A DNA stretch of 64,000 nucleotides, from assembly GCF_900188255.1 (NCBI RefSeq), contig NZ_FZNS01000009.1:104143-168142 (forward strand), written 5' to 3'. The DNA is from Hymenobacter mucosus. Its GTDB lineage: Bacteria; Bacteroidota; Bacteroidia; Cytophagales; Hymenobacteraceae. The notes beneath the pieces were generated by a model that was given only the letters and a program-made list of their open reading frames with translations, had not been told where the DNA came from and made no database searches. Positions within the stretch are counted from its first letter, which is position 1. Every line of letters begins with the position of its first letter. Both the position numbers and the translations under genes were made by a program. Of the stretch, positions 27,775 to 37,181 are shown one piece after another.

Positions 27775-30700
27775 ATGAGTAACTTACGTTTACGCCATTT
27801 GGTGTTGCTGATTCTGACGTTACTGTCAGCGCGGTTGGGCATGGCGCAGAATACCACCGCTGCCATGAGCGGCACGATTACCGACCAGTCGGGTGCAGGC
27901 CTGCCTGGGGCAACGATTATTGCGGTGCACAACCCTACCAACACCCAATATATTGCTCCTACTAACTCAGAAGGCCGTTTTAACCTGCAGAACATGCGGG
28001 TAGGTGGCCCCTACAGCGTGCGAGTAACGTTCATTGGGTATAAGGATGTAACCCGCGAAAACATCTTCCTGAGCTTAGGACAGAATCAGCGCCTCGATAT
28101 AAACCTGAGCGAGGCCACCGAGCAGCTAGCAGATGTACTCGTGAGCACCCGTCGCGATGGGGTCATGAACGCGAGCCGCACTGGTGCTGAAACCCGCATC
28201 TCGCGTGAACAGCTGCAGCGCCTGCCTACCCTGAACCGTTCCCTGAATGACTTCACCCGCCTTACGCCCCAAGCGAACGGTGGCACCAGCAACTCGATTG
28301 GCGGCGCCAACAACCGCTACAACAACATCACCATTGACGGTGCGGTAAATAACGACGTGTTTGGTCTGGCCCCCAGCGCTACTCCTGGCGGGCAGGCGGG
28401 CACCCAGCCCATTGCTCTGGACGCTATCCAGGAAATCCAGGTGGTTATTGCTCCCTATGACGTAACCCTGGGCAACTTCACCGGCGGCGGCATCAACGCC
28501 ATTACCCGCTCGGGCTCGAACGACTTCTCAGCCTCGATCTACGGCTTTGGCCGCAACCAGAACACCATTGGCAAGAGCGTGACGGAGCCCCGCACCAAAG
28601 CCGATGAGTTCTACAACTACCAGACCGGTGCCCGCGTAGGTGGCGCCCTGGTGAAAGACAAAGTCTTCTTCTTCCTGAACGGTGAAATTGCCCGTGCCAG
28701 CACGCCGCTGGGCTTCGACCCCGGTACCTCGGCTTCCGGCATCAACCCTGCCACGTTGGCTGGGGTAGCTGCATACGCCAAGCAACGCTACGGCTACGAA
28801 GTGGGTAACTACGGCAGCGTAACCAACCGTACCGAGAGCAACAAGGTCTTCGGTCGTCTGGACTTCAACCTCTCCGAAAACCACCAGCTGACCATCCGTC
28901 ACAACTACGTGGAGGCCTTCGCCGACAACCTGACTCGCTCTTCCATCAACTTCCGCTTCGGCAACAACGGCTACCGTTTCAGCAACGTAACTAACAGCTC
29001 GGTAGCAGAATTGAACAGCCGCCTGGGCCGCTTCTCCAACAAGCTGCTGCTGAGCTACAGCCGCATTCGTGACCGTCGGGATACCCGCGGTACCCTGCTG
29101 CCCTCCTTCACCATTTCCGACAACGGCAACACCTACATCTTCGGTACGGAGCGGAGCTCGGCGCTAAACAGCCTGAACCAGGACATTGTGGAAGTAACCG
29201 ACAACCTGACGGCCGCTTTCGGTAAGCACACTATCACGGTGGGCACGCACAACGAGGCCTTCAAGTTCCGCAACCTGTTCATTGCTGATGGCAATGGCGC
29301 TTACACGTTCTCCTCGCTGCAGAACTTCTACCAGGACAAAGCTACCCGCGTACAAGCGGCTTACCCCACCACCGGCGACGGCGCTGCGGCATTCAAAGCC
29401 ATGCAGCTGGGCTTCTACGTGCAGGACCAGTACTCGCCCATCGAGAACCTGCGCCTGACCGCTGGCCTACGCCTCGACGTGCCCGTGTTTACCGACAAGC
29501 CCGTGTACAACCCCCACGTGGCTAGCCAGACGGCTTTCGCTAAATATGGCGACATTAACACCGAGAACATGCCGAACGGCCAGCTGCTGTGGGCACCTCG
29601 CCTGGGCTTCAACTACGATGTGAACAACGATGCTAAAGTGCAGGTGCGCGGCGGTACGGGTATTTTCACGGGCCGTGTGCCCTATACCTGGATTGCCAAC
29701 AGCTACACCAACAGCGGCATGATTCAGGGCAACCTCGACATCAACAACGCCTCGTACAACTCGGCTAACCCCAACACCCCCCGCTACCTCTCGACTATCG
29801 AGACGGACATCAGCAAAATCCCGACTACCTACAGCTCGGGTGCTGCTAAAACGGCCCAGATCAACACGCTGTCGAAGGAGTTCAAGCTGCCCCAAGTGTG
29901 GCGCTCAAACTTGGCCGTGGACTTCCGCCTGCCCGGCGACGTGCTGGCTACCCTAGAAGGTGTGTACTCGAAAACCCTCAACGATATCTACTACCAGGAC
30001 GCTAACCTGGCGGCTCCCGTTGGCAAGCTGGCCGGCCCCGACCAGCGCCCCGTGTACGCCGGTGGCAACGCCCGCCGCGTAGATCAGAACTTCACGAACG
30101 TGTACGTGCTGCAGAACACCAACAAGGGTTTCCGCTACAACTTCACGGGTCAGCTGCAGAAGCAATTCTCGGATGGACTGAACACGATGGTGGCCTACAC
30201 CTATGGTAAGTCAAAAGATGTGAACAGTGGCTTCAACACTACGGCTTCGTCGAACTTCGGCTTCAACCAGATTATCACCGACCCCAATAACCCAGAGCTG
30301 AGCTACTCGCTCAACGACCGTCGTCACCGCTTGCTGGCTACCGCTGGTTACACCTTCCACTACGCCGGCGACAAACTGGCTACCACCATCTCGGCCGTGT
30401 ACGAAGGTCTATCGGGGCAGCCGCTCACCTACGTGTACGGCAACAGCACCGACCTGAACGGCGACGGCAACAACGGCAACGACCTGATCTACATCCCCCG
30501 CGATGTACGTGACGCCAACGAAATTAAGCTGGTAACCACCGATAACCGCACCCTGGCACAAGTACAGGATCAACTGGAGGCCTTCATCAATAACGACCCC
30601 TACCTGCGTAGCCACCGTGGCCAGTACGCCGAGCGTTTTGCCGCTCGTTTGCCTTGGACGCACCAAGTGGATATCCGCGTAGCCCAGGACTTCAACTTCC

Positions 30701-30960
30701 AGGCCGGCGGCAAGAAGAACACCCTGCAGGTGACATTCGACGTGATTAACGTAGGCAACCTGATCAACAATGAGTGGGGCCGTCAATACTCGGTACAGAA
30801 CAATGCTACCGAACTGCTCCGCGTAGAAGCCACCGGCAACGGTGTGCAGCCTACCTTCTCGTTCCCCCGCACCATTGCTACCCGCACCAACGCCTGGGAT
30901 ATTTCTACCCTAGCGTCACGGTGGCAGGGCCAGCTGGGTGTGCGCTACATCTTTAACTAA
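27775..30960 (+). CDS. Oar-like TonB-dependent outer-membrane receptor
   Basis: A 1061-residue outer-membrane protein. The ATG at 27775 starts the signal peptide MSNLRLRHLVLLILTLLSA...MAQ; an earlier frame start at 27718 lies in the leader. Residues about 25-110 form a carboxypeptidase-regulatory-like beta-sandwich (SGTITDQSGAGLPGATIIAV). A plug domain follows (LNRSLNDFTRLTPQ, NNITIDGAVNNDVFG, IQEIQVVIAPYDV, GGINAITRSGSNDF), then a large beta-barrel ending in the terminal strand GVRYIFN. The NVTI..GA and PYDV marks are those of Oar-type receptors. No SusD partner follows, so the substrate is unknown; peptide or protein uptake or export has been suggested for relatives. Confidence 0.93.
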   Translation: MSNLRLRHLVLLILTLLSARLGMAQNTTAAMSGTITDQSGAGLPGATIIAVHNPTNTQYIAPTNSEGRFNLQNMRVGGPYSVRVTFIGYKDVTRENIFLSLGQNQRLDINLSEATEQLADVLVSTRRDGVMNASRTGAETRISREQLQRLPTLNRSLNDFTRLTPQANGGTSNSIGGANNRYNNITIDGAVNNDVFGLAPSATPGGQAGTQPIALDAIQEIQVVIAPYDVTLGNFTGGGINAITRSGSNDFSASIYGFGRNQNTIGKSVTEPRTKADEFYNYQTGARVGGALVKDKVFFFLNGEIARASTPLGFDPGTSASGINPATLAGVAAYAKQRYGYEVGNYGSVTNRTESNKVFGRLDFNLSENHQLTIRHNYVEAFADNLTRSSINFRFGNNGYRFSNVTNSSVAELNSRLGRFSNKLLLSYSRIRDRRDTRGTLLPSFTISDNGNTYIFGTERSSALNSLNQDIVEVTDNLTAAFGKHTITVGTHNEAFKFRNLFIADGNGAYTFSSLQNFYQDKATRVQAAYPTTGDGAAAFKAMQLGFYVQDQYSPIENLRLTAGLRLDVPVFTDKPVYNPHVASQTAFAKYGDINTENMPNGQLLWAPRLGFNYDVNNDAKVQVRGGTGIFTGRVPYTWIANSYTNSGMIQGNLDINNASYNSANPNTPRYLSTIETDISKIPTTYSSGAAKTAQINTLSKEFKLPQVWRSNLAVDFRLPGDVLATLEGVYSKTLNDIYYQDANLAAPVGKLAGPDQRPVYAGGNARRVDQNFTNVYVLQNTNKGFRYNFTGQLQKQFSDGLNTMVAYTYGKSKDVNSGFNTTASSNFGFNQIITDPNNPELSYSLNDRRHRLLATAGYTFHYAGDKLATTISAVYEGLSGQPLTYVYGNSTDLNGDGNNGNDLIYIPRDVRDANEIKLVTTDNRTLAQVQDQLEAFINNDPYLRSHRGQYAERFAARLPWTHQVDIRVAQDFNFQAGGKKNTLQVTFDVINVGNLINNEWGRQYSVQNNATELLRVEATGNGVQPTFSFPRTIATRTNAWDISTLASRWQGQLGVRYIFN

Positions 30961-30990
30961 GCGCTACCTAGTAGTACTACTCCGCACGAA

Positions 30991-31024
30991 AAGCGGCCGG
31001 CGAAATTCGCCGGCCGCTTTTTTT
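30991..31024 (+). terminator. intrinsic terminator after the TonB receptor
   Basis: aagcggccggcg pairs with cgccggccgctt around an aaatt loop and is followed by a run of seven T. It starts 30 bp after the stop codon. Confidence 0.9.
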
Positions 31025-31052
31025 ATATGGCCTGGGCCAGTTACCACGAACG

Positions 31053-31682
31053 TTAAAAGGTGCGAAAGAGCACAGCTAGTATGATTAGTGGTAAGACAAC
31101 CACTAAAGCAGGCATGAAAAGGTTTGTTATTGCTCTTCCAGTTGTGAAGCCTTGAACCAATGAAATTCCTTTGACCAATATCACAACTGACCATAAGCTT
31201 AATCCCGCCCCTGCAAATTCTAAAATAATCCAGATAATGTGGTAAACCTTAGACTGGAAAGCAGGCTCACTTTTAAATAATTCATCGCCAAATAGAGCGA
31301 CTTGAGGCACTAACAATACAAGCGTGAGAAGAGATGGCACAAGTGACCAAGCAAGGACAGATTTTAGGATGCTAAATGAGGCTCTCCCATTCAGCCATTT
31401 ACCTGTTACGCTCAGTAGCCATGCATAGAGATAATAAGTAAGCCAGCCAAACAACCCACCTCCTATAATTGCCATTGGTATAATAGAGGCTGTTGACATC
31501 TTGTCTCCCATGTCTTTCAGTGAAGCACGATCAATGGCACGCACGATACCTCCAAGGCAGAGCAGTAGGGGGACATATTTATCTGGGCAATGTTGGATAA
31601 TGTACTGAAGTGTGTCCTTGGGACTAAACCATATCTGGCTCAGTAAATTATCTTCTTGTACTTCTGATTTTTGAGAGTCCAT
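31053..31682 (-). CDS. YIP1-family-like membrane protein
   Basis: A 209-residue membrane protein with about five hydrophobic segments. The N-terminus (SQIWFSPKDTLQYIIQ) has the pattern of YIP1 domains, in which a W..P motif precedes the first helix. Function is unknown in bacteria. The coding sequence is clearly AT-richer than its neighbours. It is transcribed towards the TonB receptor and stops 29 bp from the receptor's terminator. Confidence 0.65.
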   Translation of the reverse strand: MDSQKSEVQEDNLLSQIWFSPKDTLQYIIQHCPDKYVPLLLCLGGIVRAIDRASLKDMGDKMSTASIIPMAIIGGGLFGWLTYYLYAWLLSVTGKWLNGRASFSILKSVLAWSLVPSLLTLVLLVPQVALFGDELFKSEPAFQSKVYHIIWIILEFAGAGLSLWSVVILVKGISLVQGFTTGRAITNLFMPALVVVLPLIILAVLFRTF

Positions 31683-31791
31683 CGGTGGATAAATAACAGA
31701 CGCTTTGTTAGTTGATAATTAGTTGCCGTAAAGCTAGCACAACTACGCAGCGGAAAGCGATAATAAGTAAACGAGCGGATGGAAGACGCGC

Positions 31792-31829
31792 TAAAACAAA
31801 AACAGCCGGACCAAACGGCCCGGCTGTTC
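31792..31829 (-). terminator. intrinsic terminator after the M1 peptidase
   Basis: aacagccgg (31801-31809) pairs with ccggctgtt (31820-31828). On the minus strand the stem is followed by a T-rich run, 21 bp after the peptidase stop. Confidence 0.8.
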
Positions 31830-31849
31830 AAATCTAACAGGAAGGAAGC

Positions 31850-34216
31850 TTAGTTACCGCCGGTAGCACCGGTAGTGCCACCGCTCTGCTTGGGCTGCTG
31901 CGACGACACGTTGCGCTGCTGCATGGGGTTCTGGGGAGCGGCCTGCTGTTGCTGCTGGAACAGTTCGAAGCGGGAAGGCGCCAGCTTGCGCGGGAAACCG
32001 TTGTTCGAGAGGTCCGTGTCGGCAGTTTGCAGGTAGGGGTCGAGGGTGAACGAGGCCACGGGCTTCTCGGTGATGAACACCTTGGTTACCTCGGCGTTGT
32101 TGCGGCGCCAGATTTCGGCGGGGATGTTCACTACTTCGTTTGTGCCGTCAGCGTAGGTCATCTGAATGATAACCGGCATCACTAGGCCACCCAGGTTCTT
32201 CAGGTCAACCTGGTAGTAGTTTAGGCCCTTCTTCAGGATTTCCTGCTGCTCCGGCTTCAGCTTCGATACGTACTGCTGGTAGCGGGCCTTATCGGTTTCC
32301 GATACCGAGAGTGGGTCGTAGTTGTTGTAGAAGTCCTTTAGCTCGGGCTTCTCGTCTACCAGCGTCTTCTTAATGTCTTGGAGGTTGCGCTGCTGGGAGA
32401 GGCTCTTGGGAGCGGCGTTCAGCTCCTCGCGGCGGGCAGCATTCTCAATGTCGGGATTCTTGGAGTCGACTTTGTACCACTGCACATTTTCGATGCTCAG
32501 GTCGGTGTGCTCGGTGCCGTAGAACCAGCCGCGCCAGAACCAGTCGAGGTCAACGCCCGAAGCATCTTCCATGGTGCGGAAGAAGTCGGCGGGCTTGGGG
32601 TGCTTGTAGGCCCAGCGCTGGGAGTAAGTTTTGAAGGCGTAATCGAACAGTTCGCGGCCCATTACCGTCTCACGCAGAATGTTCAGGGCGGTGGCGGGCT
32701 TGCCGTAGGCGTTGTTACCCAGCTGCAGCACCGTCTCCGAGTTGGTCATGATGGGGTTCTGCAGGTTCGGGTTCATGGCCATGTAGGGCACAATCTGAGC
32801 CGGCTCGCCGCGGCGCGAGGGGTAACCCCGTTCCCATTCCTGCTCCGTGAGGTACTGCATGAAGGTGTTCAGGCCTTCATCCATCCAGGTCCACTGGCGC
32901 TCATCGGAGTTCACAATCATCGGGAAGAAGTTGTGGCCTACCTCGTGGATAACCACCGAAATCAAACCATACTTCGTAGCCGAAGAGTAGGTGCCGTCAG
33001 CCTCAGGGCGGTAGCCGTTGAAGCAGAGCATCGGGTACTCCATGCCGCCGATGGGGCCATGCACGGAAATAGCCACCGGGTACTCGTAGGGGATAGTGAA
33101 CTTAGAGTAGGTCTTGAGGGTGTGCGCTACGGCCTGCGTGGAGTACTGGCCCCACAGCGGGTTGGCCTCCTTGGGGTAGTACGACATGGCCACCACCGGC
33201 TTGCCTTCTACCTTCAAACCCATAGCATCCCAGATGAACTTCCGCGAAGAAGCCCAGGCGAAGTCACGCACGTTTTTGGCGTCGTATACCCAGGTCTTGG
33301 TGCCTTTGGCGCGCCCTTGCTCAGCTTTGGTAGCCTCGTACTGCGTCACAATCACCACTGGCTTCGAAGAAGTTTTAGCCTGGTTGAAGCGCTGGCGCTG
33401 CGTAGACGTCAGTACCTGGTCGGGGTTCTGCAGGGTGCCAGTAGCGCCTACTACGTGGTCGGCGGGAGCCGTAATGGCCACTTTGTAGTCACCGAAGGGC
33501 AGCGTGAACTCACCCTGGCCTAGGAACTGCTTGTGCTGCCAGCCGTTCACGTCGTCATAGACGGCCATGCGGGGGTAGAACTGGGCAATTTCGTAGAGGT
33601 AGTTCTTGTCCTGCTCGAAGTACTCGTAGCCCGAGCGGCCACCCGTTTTCTTCTGGTCGTTGACGGTGTAATGCCATTTCACCGTGAACGTGACGGACTG
33701 CTTGGGAGCCAAAGCCTGGGGCAGGTCTACGCGCATCATGGTGTAGTTGATGGTGTGCGGCAACTGCTTGTTGCCGCCCTTCATCCGGATGTCGTCGATC
33801 TTAAACGAGCCGTCGAAGCTGGTGCGCTCCAGGTACTCCAGCGTCTGGAACGACATCTTATCCCGTAGCTCCGCCGTTTGCGTGGAGGCCGTCATCGACT
33901 TAGGATCGTAGATGTTGGCGTCGAGCTGCAGCCACAGGTAGCTGAGCTTGTCGGGCGAGAGGTTGGTGTAGGTAATATCCTCGGTGCCGCTGATGCTCTG
34001 GTCTGCATCGTTGAGCGTCACCTTGATATTGTAGTCGGCGCGCTGCTGCCAGTAGTCGCGGCCGGGGGCGCCGGAAGCAGTCCGGTAGGTGTTGGGGGTC
34101 GGCAACTCTTGGCCGAGCTGCGCAAATTTGTCGGTTCCGGAGTTGGTGTTCTGCGCCACGGCCGGGGCGGCCAGCAGCGCAACCAGCCCGGCGGCCAGCA
34201 GAGTAGGTTTCAACAT
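31850..34216 (-). CDS. M1 family metallopeptidase
   Basis: A 788-residue exported zinc aminopeptidase. The ATG at 34216 starts MLKPTLLAAGLVALLAAPAVAQ, a clear signal peptide; a start at 34351 would add 45 unrelated residues. The N-terminal beta-domain has the PxxLSYLWLQLDANIYDP pattern. GPIGGMEYPMLCFNG is the substrate-recognition GxMEN-like region (here GGMEY), and VIHEVGHNFFPMIVNSDERQWTWMDEG carries the HExxH zinc site with the third ligand Glu in MDEG. The C-terminal tail is rich in Gln, Gly and Thr and of low complexity. It probably degrades peptides in the periplasm. It stands alone with its own terminator. Confidence 0.93.
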   Translation of the reverse strand: MLKPTLLAAGLVALLAAPAVAQNTNSGTDKFAQLGQELPTPNTYRTASGAPGRDYWQQRADYNIKVTLNDADQSISGTEDITYTNLSPDKLSYLWLQLDANIYDPKSMTASTQTAELRDKMSFQTLEYLERTSFDGSFKIDDIRMKGGNKQLPHTINYTMMRVDLPQALAPKQSVTFTVKWHYTVNDQKKTGGRSGYEYFEQDKNYLYEIAQFYPRMAVYDDVNGWQHKQFLGQGEFTLPFGDYKVAITAPADHVVGATGTLQNPDQVLTSTQRQRFNQAKTSSKPVVIVTQYEATKAEQGRAKGTKTWVYDAKNVRDFAWASSRKFIWDAMGLKVEGKPVVAMSYYPKEANPLWGQYSTQAVAHTLKTYSKFTIPYEYPVAISVHGPIGGMEYPMLCFNGYRPEADGTYSSATKYGLISVVIHEVGHNFFPMIVNSDERQWTWMDEGLNTFMQYLTEQEWERGYPSRRGEPAQIVPYMAMNPNLQNPIMTNSETVLQLGNNAYGKPATALNILRETVMGRELFDYAFKTYSQRWAYKHPKPADFFRTMEDASGVDLDWFWRGWFYGTEHTDLSIENVQWYKVDSKNPDIENAARREELNAAPKSLSQQRNLQDIKKTLVDEKPELKDFYNNYDPLSVSETDKARYQQYVSKLKPEQQEILKKGLNYYQVDLKNLGGLVMPVIIQMTYADGTNEVVNIPAEIWRRNNAEVTKVFITEKPVASFTLDPYLQTADTDLSNNGFPRKLAPSRFELFQQQQQAAPQNPMQQRNVSSQQPKQSGGTTGATGGN

Positions 34217-34423
34217 AGAGAGGAGGGGAAAAGCCCGCAAAGAAAGCGAAGATACGCACCAGTACCGGGGATACCCGCGCGTGCTGCGAAAGACACGCAC
34301 AGGGTGGGAGCGTTGCACAAGTGCAGCCCCATTCAGCCGATAAAGTGACAAATTAATGTCATAGCGCTCCGCATGCGCTAGTCACGTGCCGCAACAGGAG
34401 GCGTACCCTATGTGGGGCTTTTC

Positions 34424-35035
34424 CTACAACTGCCCCAAGAGCAAGACAACAGCAATGCCCAACGCCGCGCCGCTAGTTACCAAAAGCCAGTCGCGGCGGG
34501 CAACATTAACGACGCGCAGCAGCACAAAGCCCAGCAGCAAAATGAGGCCTACAATAACTAGTTGACCTAGTTCCACGCCAATATTGAAACTGAGTAGTTC
34601 CAGCACGGGTCGGCTCTGGCGGCCCAGCAGTTCGCGCAGGTAGCTAGAGAAGCCTAGGCCGTGAATCAGCCCAAATACGGCAGCCAGCAGATTAGGCAGG
34701 GTGAGGATGATAGCATCGGAGCGTCGCCGCTCACTGGGGCGGGCAGAAGGCTTGCCCGCGCGCGCCAGATTCAGCAGGCAGGTAAGCACAATGGTTACCG
34801 GAATCAGCACCTCAATCAGCTTTGGCGAGTAGCTTACCACGTTCAGGGTCGCTAGCGCCAGCGTAAGGGAGTGGCCCACCGTGAAACTTGTGACCAAGGC
34901 TACCACTCTACGCCAGTCTTGGAGCACATAGGGGGCGCAGAGGGCCAGCAGAAACACGAGGTGGTCGTAGGCCTGCAGGTTGAAAATGTGGTGAAACCCG
35001 AGCTGGAGGTAGGTCGAAAAAACAGACAACGACAT
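34424..35035 (-). CDS. HupE/UreJ family membrane protein
   Basis: A 203-residue inner-membrane protein with six to seven helices. LGFHHIFNLQAYDHLVFL near the N-terminus and GLIHGLGFSSYL in the middle carry the conserved histidines of the HupE/UreJ family, linked to nickel or cobalt uptake in hydrogenase and urease operons. No hydrogenase, urease or other nickel enzyme is encoded in this window, so the function here is open. Many Bacteroidota carry such orphan copies. Confidence 0.85.
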   Translation of the reverse strand: MSLSVFSTYLQLGFHHIFNLQAYDHLVFLLALCAPYVLQDWRRVVALVTSFTVGHSLTLALATLNVVSYSPKLIEVLIPVTIVLTCLLNLARAGKPSARPSERRRSDAIILTLPNLLAAVFGLIHGLGFSSYLRELLGRQSRPVLELLSFNIGVELGQLVIVGLILLLGFVLLRVVNVARRDWLLVTSGAALGIAVVLLLGQL

Positions 35036-35479
35036 TGTGCAAAGCTACAAGATGGCAGTCAGCAAGCAGTATCGGCGTGTTTTCGGGTCTGGCGGTACCT
35101 GCACCCTAGAGGGGTAGGTACCAACAAAGAAAACGCAACAGTATAGTGCTTATTCAATACTAAGTACTGGTATTTTTCGGTAGCTACCCTTCCTGGACTA
35201 ACTAGGGCGGCAGCGGAATGTCTGCTAACACTTAGTAGCTGGGCAATAGAGCTAAAGCAAAAGAGGCCTTGCCAACGCTACTGTGACGCCTTTGGGTTGC
35301 TTGCTCACGGTAGCTGTGCTATATGGCTCCTTGACTAATAGACGCGTGTTCGCTCACTTAGCACCTTAATGGCGCCTGCGAAAAACCGGAGCATTATTTG
35401 AGTGGGCTACTTCTGCTTATATGGCTCAATGGCCTTGGGCATGTGCCGTTTACTTTTCACTTTATCCTTGTTCGTTTAC
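35036..35479. other. 444-bp gap without a gene
   Basis: The gap lies between divergent genes. It contains no open frame I can support, no tRNA fold and no strong hairpin. It should hold the promoters of the HupE-like gene and the exported protein at 35480. Confidence 0.5.
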
Positions 35480-36304
35480 ATGACCATTTCTATTACCCCT
35501 CACGCCCGGCGCGCGGGTGCTACTCTGTTTTTATCCGTGGCGCTTACATTGGTGGCCCAGGCGCAAAACGTGGTTGTAAAGGGCGACGTCATTACCGTGG
35601 ATAAGAAGCCCTACGCCAAGCTCACCAAGGCGGGGAGCATGATGATGAAAGACTTCACCTTGCTCACGCTTGATGATAAGGAGGTGATGAAAGCCAAAGG
35701 CAACATCACTTCTTTGCCCAACAATGAAACGTTTATCTACTACATGATGACGTTTCAGCCCGGTGGCGAAACTGCTGAGATGGGTAAGACCGGGCTGAAC
35801 TTCGCCCAACAGCTAGCGGAGGCCCTGGTGAAAAATGAGGTGATGCGCGACGGGCAACCTAACCCCGATGGTATTAAGCGCTTCACGGAAGCCTACGGCG
35901 AAAAGCTCTCGGCCAAGTACGCAGCCGAAACCGCAGCTCAGAACAATGCCAAGCCCCTGGAGTATCAAATGGTAGAGCGTGCCCGCCGCGGCCCGGCCGC
36001 CATTGCTTTCAATAAGCGCACCCAGCGCACCGAAATTATCCAGGATGACAAGGTGATTGGTTACCTCAGCCTCATAAGCAATGATAAGGGGCATTCCAAT
36101 TGGGCAGTGGTGTTACCCGACGGCCTCACTATTGCGGAGGTCAATATTGAGGCCTGGATGGCCGACTCTCCCGGTGCCCGTGACATCACCTATAAAATGC
36201 TGGTGAAGAAGGACAACAAGTACCACAATCGCTCCGCCGTGGGAGGGGTAGGGGCCGCCCAGCAAGACGCCGTGCAGTACCTCGTACTAGGTGGGTACCT
36301 GTAA
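35480..36304 (+). CDS. hypothetical exported protein
   Basis: A 274-residue protein that I do not recognise. The ATG at 35480 gives a signal peptide (MTISITPHARRAGATLFLSVALTLVAQAQ); a GTG at 35402 would place a second hydrophobic stretch ahead of it and seems less likely. The mature part starts NVVVKGDVITVDKKPYAKL and contains charged strands and the segment KRTQRTEIIQDDKVIGYLSLIS. No transmembrane helices follow the signal peptide. Stand-alone gene with a hairpin about 95 bp after the stop. Confidence 0.65.
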   Translation: MTISITPHARRAGATLFLSVALTLVAQAQNVVVKGDVITVDKKPYAKLTKAGSMMMKDFTLLTLDDKEVMKAKGNITSLPNNETFIYYMMTFQPGGETAEMGKTGLNFAQQLAEALVKNEVMRDGQPNPDGIKRFTEAYGEKLSAKYAAETAAQNNAKPLEYQMVERARRGPAAIAFNKRTQRTEIIQDDKVIGYLSLISNDKGHSNWAVVLPDGLTIAEVNIEAWMADSPGARDITYKMLVKKDNKYHNRSAVGGVGAAQQDAVQYLVLGGYL

Positions 36305-36397
36305 GCCACTACCGGCACTAAGCGGTTGTCTGCTGAGTAAGAAGCAGCAAGCCTGGTACCTGGGGTAATCCGCTTAGCACTAGTAGTTTTCAACTCG

Positions 36398-36428
36398 AAA
36401 GTGCTGTTCTGCTTCAGAACAGCGCTTT
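36398..36428 (+). terminator. hairpin terminator after the exported protein gene
   Basis: aaagtgctgttctg (36398-36411) pairs with cagaacagcgcttt (36415-36428) with one G-T pair and a 3-nt loop, then gtgtttgta follows. Confidence 0.65.
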
Positions 36429-36566
36429 GTGTTTGTATACCTGCCCCCATAAATAGGGGTAAGGGTAAGGTGGTGGTAATTATTATTTTATGCGGTGAAA
36501 TATATAGCCAATAAAGAAGTTATATATTCGGCGAGTCAAGTTATTCTACCATATTTCCTTCGTTCA

Positions 36567-36989
36567 ATGAAACTAACTTTAGTTGCCCTAATGCTATGGC
36601 TAGCGGCCAGTAGTACGTGTTTTGCCCAGCAAACTGCGCCTTCTCCGGCAAACTCAGTAGGTGCGTATCAAGCGGGTAGTGTATCGGATAGCACACGGCA
36701 AGTACTACACCGGCTTTTCAAGCGCGGCCGGCTGTATGGTACAATTGGCGCAGTGGCGGGCGGAATGGTGGTAGCAGGAGCTACTAGTTATGTAGCCAGA
36801 GGAGAGGGAAACTGGCAGACAGGAATAGATTACGTCTTAGGAACTAGTGCCTTGGCATCGGGGCTGACGATTAGGGTTCTGTTTAGCCGTCGTAATGAGC
36901 GGAAGCTGTTGGAAGACTTGGCGCAGGGAAAACCGCTACCCGACTATGTAGTGCAGTGGCTGCCTTTCGCGCAGAAAAGAAAGAAATAA
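36567..36989 (+). CDS. hypothetical exported membrane-associated protein
   Basis: A 140-residue protein of unknown family. The ATG at 36567 opens a signal peptide (MKLTLVALMLWLAASSTCFAQ); an earlier in-frame ATG at 36495 would add 24 residues. A glycine-rich hydrophobic stretch (YGTIGAVAGGMVVAGATSYV) and a second one (LGTSALASGLTIRVLFS) could be two membrane helices, followed by a basic C-terminus (QKRKK). The Ser-Arg-Arg-Asn-Glu-Arg-Lys segment after the second helix suggests the tail stays in the cytoplasm. Confidence 0.6.
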   Translation: MKLTLVALMLWLAASSTCFAQQTAPSPANSVGAYQAGSVSDSTRQVLHRLFKRGRLYGTIGAVAGGMVVAGATSYVARGEGNWQTGIDYVLGTSALASGLTIRVLFSRRNERKLLEDLAQGKPLPDYVVQWLPFAQKRKK

Positions 36990-37181
36990 AGCCCACCCAC
37001 AGGCATGTGTTGTACAAGCAAGCTTCCTAAGGCCTGCTCTAGCAGCAGTATGCCCCATTAATACTGATTATGGATGCCATTACCCGTTGGTATGGTCTAC
37101 TAATTAGATGATTGTAAAAGAATTTCGTCCTGTCTACTCCACCCAAAAACACGCAACTCAGAAGACACTTTTTCAACTCAT

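Noticed and set aside
32378..33523. Long open frame of about 380 codons opposite the M1 peptidase gene
   Set aside because: It lies wholly antisense to a gene with clear motifs. Its composition is rich in Val, His, Gly and Arg without any family pattern, as expected from a GC-rich shadow frame.
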